Positions 6,597 to 7,898 of a stretch of 7,898 nucleotides of DNA are shown in pieces. Within the stretch, counting starts at the first letter, position 1. Each line of letters starts with the position of its first letter. A model generated the notes under the pieces. The model was given only the letters and a program-made list of their open reading frames with translations. It had not been told where the DNA came from and did not search any database. Source of the DNA: a bacterium (lineage in GTDB: Bacteria > UBA9089). The stretch spans positions 1 through 7,898 of the forward strand of contig DNCN01000114.1 of assembly GCA_003485015.1 (NCBI GenBank), given 5' to 3'. The position numbers and the translations under genes are program-made.

Positions 6597-7650
6597 ATGC
6601 CTCTTCTGTTTGTTTTCGGCAGGGATATTGACCTGGTTTTTGACTCCGTTTGTCCGTTGGTTGGGAATCAAATTTGGAATAATAGACCATCCTGACCATC
6701 GGAAGGTCCATCAAGAGGTAGTCCCCTGTAGTGGTGGCTTAGGCATCTATCTTGGATTCTTTGGCTCACTCCTTCTTGCCCTGTGGGCGAGGTTTATTCC
6801 AGATCAACAGAGGGATACGATAGTAAACCTCTCTTTTATTAGTGCCCTCTTGGTACTCTTGGGTATTCATGATGATAAAAGGGGTGTATCTCCCTATAAA
6901 AAGTTCTTGGGACAGGTAATCATTGTTTTGGGGGCCATTGGCTTTGGATTAAGGATTAATAGATTTACCAATCCCTTTGGGGGGACATTCGACCTTGGCT
7001 GGCTGGGTATTCCCATCACCCTATTCTGGTTTCTGGGCTTTATCAACACCATAAATCTGATCGATGGCTTAGATGGTTTATCGAGTGGAATTGTAGCTAT
7101 AACCAGCCTTACCTTACTCCTAATCTCCTTTTTCTTTGGGGATATTGTCTTTTCCATCATGATAGCTGCCTTAGCAGGAACCACACTCTCTTTCCTGCGG
7201 TTTAATCTCTTCCATAAAAAGAAGATCTTTCTAGGTGATAATGGTAGTATGCTTCTGGGCCTTCTCTTAGGGAGTATAGCCATTATTGGATCTCGTGAGG
7301 GCGCAGTATTTGGAGTCCTTCTAATCACCCTCCTCTGCCTTGGAATCCCAATTTATGATACTGCCACAGCTATCAGCCGACGTCTTAAAAAAGGGGTTCC
7401 TGTATTCTCTCCTGACGATGAACATCTTCATCACCGGCTTCTCAAGGATGGGATTTCGCAAAGAGAAGCGGTATTTGTCCTGTATGGGGTAACTTTTATT
7501 TTGGGGCTTATTGGTCTCTTCAGCATCTTTTCTCATGATCCTCGGGTGGCAGCTATAATCATCGCTTCAGGATTGGTAGTCTTCCTGATAGAAAGAAAAT
7601 GGTGGCTTGACAAACTGAGGTGCTTTCGAAAGATTCTCAACGAGAAGTAG
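6589..7650 (+). CDS. Polyprenyl-phosphate GlcNAc-1-phosphate transferase family (WecA/TagO/MraY-like)
   Basis: This multi-pass inner-membrane enzyme transfers a sugar 1-phosphate from a UDP-sugar to undecaprenyl phosphate, the first step of polysaccharide assembly. Family landmarks appear in order: D33-HPDHRKVH-41 followed by CSGGLG; HDDKRG with the Asp pair at 95-96; NTINLIDGLDGLSSG with N153, N156, D159 and D162 of the catalytic loop; FLGDNGSM with D217; and HLHHRLL (H279, H281, H282). The HxHH motif favours the WecA/TagO branch over MraY. About ten hydrophobic segments fill the 353 residues, a normal length. The sugar is probably GlcNAc or a related HexNAc, but specificity cannot be read from sequence. 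It starts at GTG behind a strong ribosome binding site, lies 60 bases after the kinase relic, and is probably part of the same transcript. Confidence 0.93.
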   Translation: MRECLFCLFSAGILTWFLTPFVRWLGIKFGIIDHPDHRKVHQEVVPCSGGLGIYLGFFGSLLLALWARFIPDQQRDTIVNLSFISALLVLLGIHDDKRGVSPYKKFLGQVIIVLGAIGFGLRINRFTNPFGGTFDLGWLGIPITLFWFLGFINTINLIDGLDGLSSGIVAITSLTLLLISFFFGDIVFSIMIAALAGTTLSFLRFNLFHKKKIFLGDNGSMLLGLLLGSIAIIGSREGAVFGVLLITLLCLGIPIYDTATAISRRLKKGVPVFSPDDEHLHHRLLKDGISQREAVFVLYGVTFILGLIGLFSIFSHDPRVAAIIIASGLVVFLIERKWWLDKLRCFRKILNEK

Positions 7651-7831
7651 GATTGCAGATTCAAAGCCTCTAAAGGAAAGGCGTAGTGGTTACACACGAG
7701 GAGAAATTGCCTTTTTAAATTGGATACTATGAAAAATATAATGTTTCAGATCTTATGGGTATAAAAGTTCTTTAAAAAATGTGTAGATTTGGGCTGAAAA
7801 GTTTAGGATAATTAAAAACCAGGAGGTCTCT
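7651..7831. other. Gap between the transferase and the IS3-type gene
   Basis: No gene or clear terminator is visible. The sequence becomes AT-rich again after about 7700. TGTGTAGATTTGGGCTGAAA starting at 7780 begins with TG and lies about 50 bases before the transposase start, where the left end of an IS3-family element would be expected. The matching right end is outside the window, so this boundary is a guess. AGGAGG at 7821-7826 is the ribosome binding site of the next gene. Confidence 0.35.
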
Positions 7832-7898
7832 ATGACAAAGATAAAACTTACAGCCCAAGAAAAACTACAACTCGTTCTAGAAAGCCTTAAGGGTGATG
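7832..7898 (+). CDS. IS3-type transposase OrfA, N-terminus, cut by window edge
   Basis: The ATG at 7832 follows AGGAGG (7821-7826) by five bases and opens a frame that runs off the window after 22 codons. The residues (TAQEKLQLVLESLKGD) resemble the first helix of the helix-turn-helix domain at the start of IS3-family OrfA proteins, which bind the element's ends. The strong ribosome site and unbroken frame suggest an intact element, but only the first part is present, so family and integrity are unproven. It marks the right border of the visible polysaccharide genes. Confidence 0.6.
   Translation, partial: MTKIKLTAQEKLQLVLESLKGD

Noticed and set aside
6894..7328. 144-codon minus-strand frame inside the transferase
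   Set aside because: It is antisense to membrane helices of a gene with complete family motifs.
7730..7763. Short ATG frame (MKNIMFQILWV) after the transferase
   Set aside because: Eleven codons without a ribosome binding site or conservation evidence.
7789..7812. TTGGGC ... GATAAT as a promoter for the IS3-type gene
   Set aside because: The spacer is only 12 bases, too short for a sigma-70 promoter.

Overview
This window carries a short exopolysaccharide/capsule export and initiation cluster set among decayed sequence and mobile-element remains. The cluster points to a Gram-negative (diderm) bacterium, because it has a secreted outer-membrane polysaccharide export protein paired with an inner-membrane Wzz-type chain-length regulator. 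The genes prefer AGG/AGA for arginine and ATA for isoleucine at moderate G+C. A very long export protein with many SLBB domains beside a Wzz without a fused kinase resembles clusters in anaerobic Desulfobacterota/Nitrospirota-like bacteria. That placement is an inference from architecture and codon style, not from any database match.

Layout. Positions 1-900 are AT-rich and hold no intact gene. They contain interleaved inverted repeats (50-150), two small hairpins (423-460) and an in-frame piece of a nucleotidyltransferase domain (541-747). A textbook sigma-70 promoter lies at 908-936, followed by a strong ribosome binding site and a 15-residue reading frame. From about 1100 to 1630 there is a frameshifted relic of an IS4-superfamily transposase. 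The core cluster runs rightward: an eight-SLBB polysaccharide export protein (1704-4742), a Wzz-type polysaccharide co-polymerase (4760-5926), an unrecognised 70-residue reading frame (5955-6167), the orphaned C-terminal tail of a bacterial tyrosine kinase (6304-6528), and a WecA/TagO-like polyprenyl-phosphate sugar-1-phosphate transferase (6589-7650). The window ends inside the first codons of an IS3-type transposase gene (7832 onward).

How the genes work together. The WecA-like enzyme would load the first sugar phosphate onto undecaprenyl phosphate in the inner membrane. The Wzz-like protein would control chain length and connect the inner-membrane polymerase to the exit path. The SLBB protein would form the periplasmic and outer-membrane conduit. 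Systems of this type normally have a cytoplasmic tyrosine kinase that cycles phosphorylation with the Wzz protein. Here only the last ~74 residues of that kinase remain, between wzz and the transferase, and the ATP-binding part is missing. The polymerase, flippase and other glycosyltransferases are not in the window.

I see no convincing new multi-gene system. The observations most worth checking are the kinase-tail relic, the nearly identical DNA in two adjacent SLBB repeats, the interleaved inverted repeats at the left edge, and the orphan consensus promoter.
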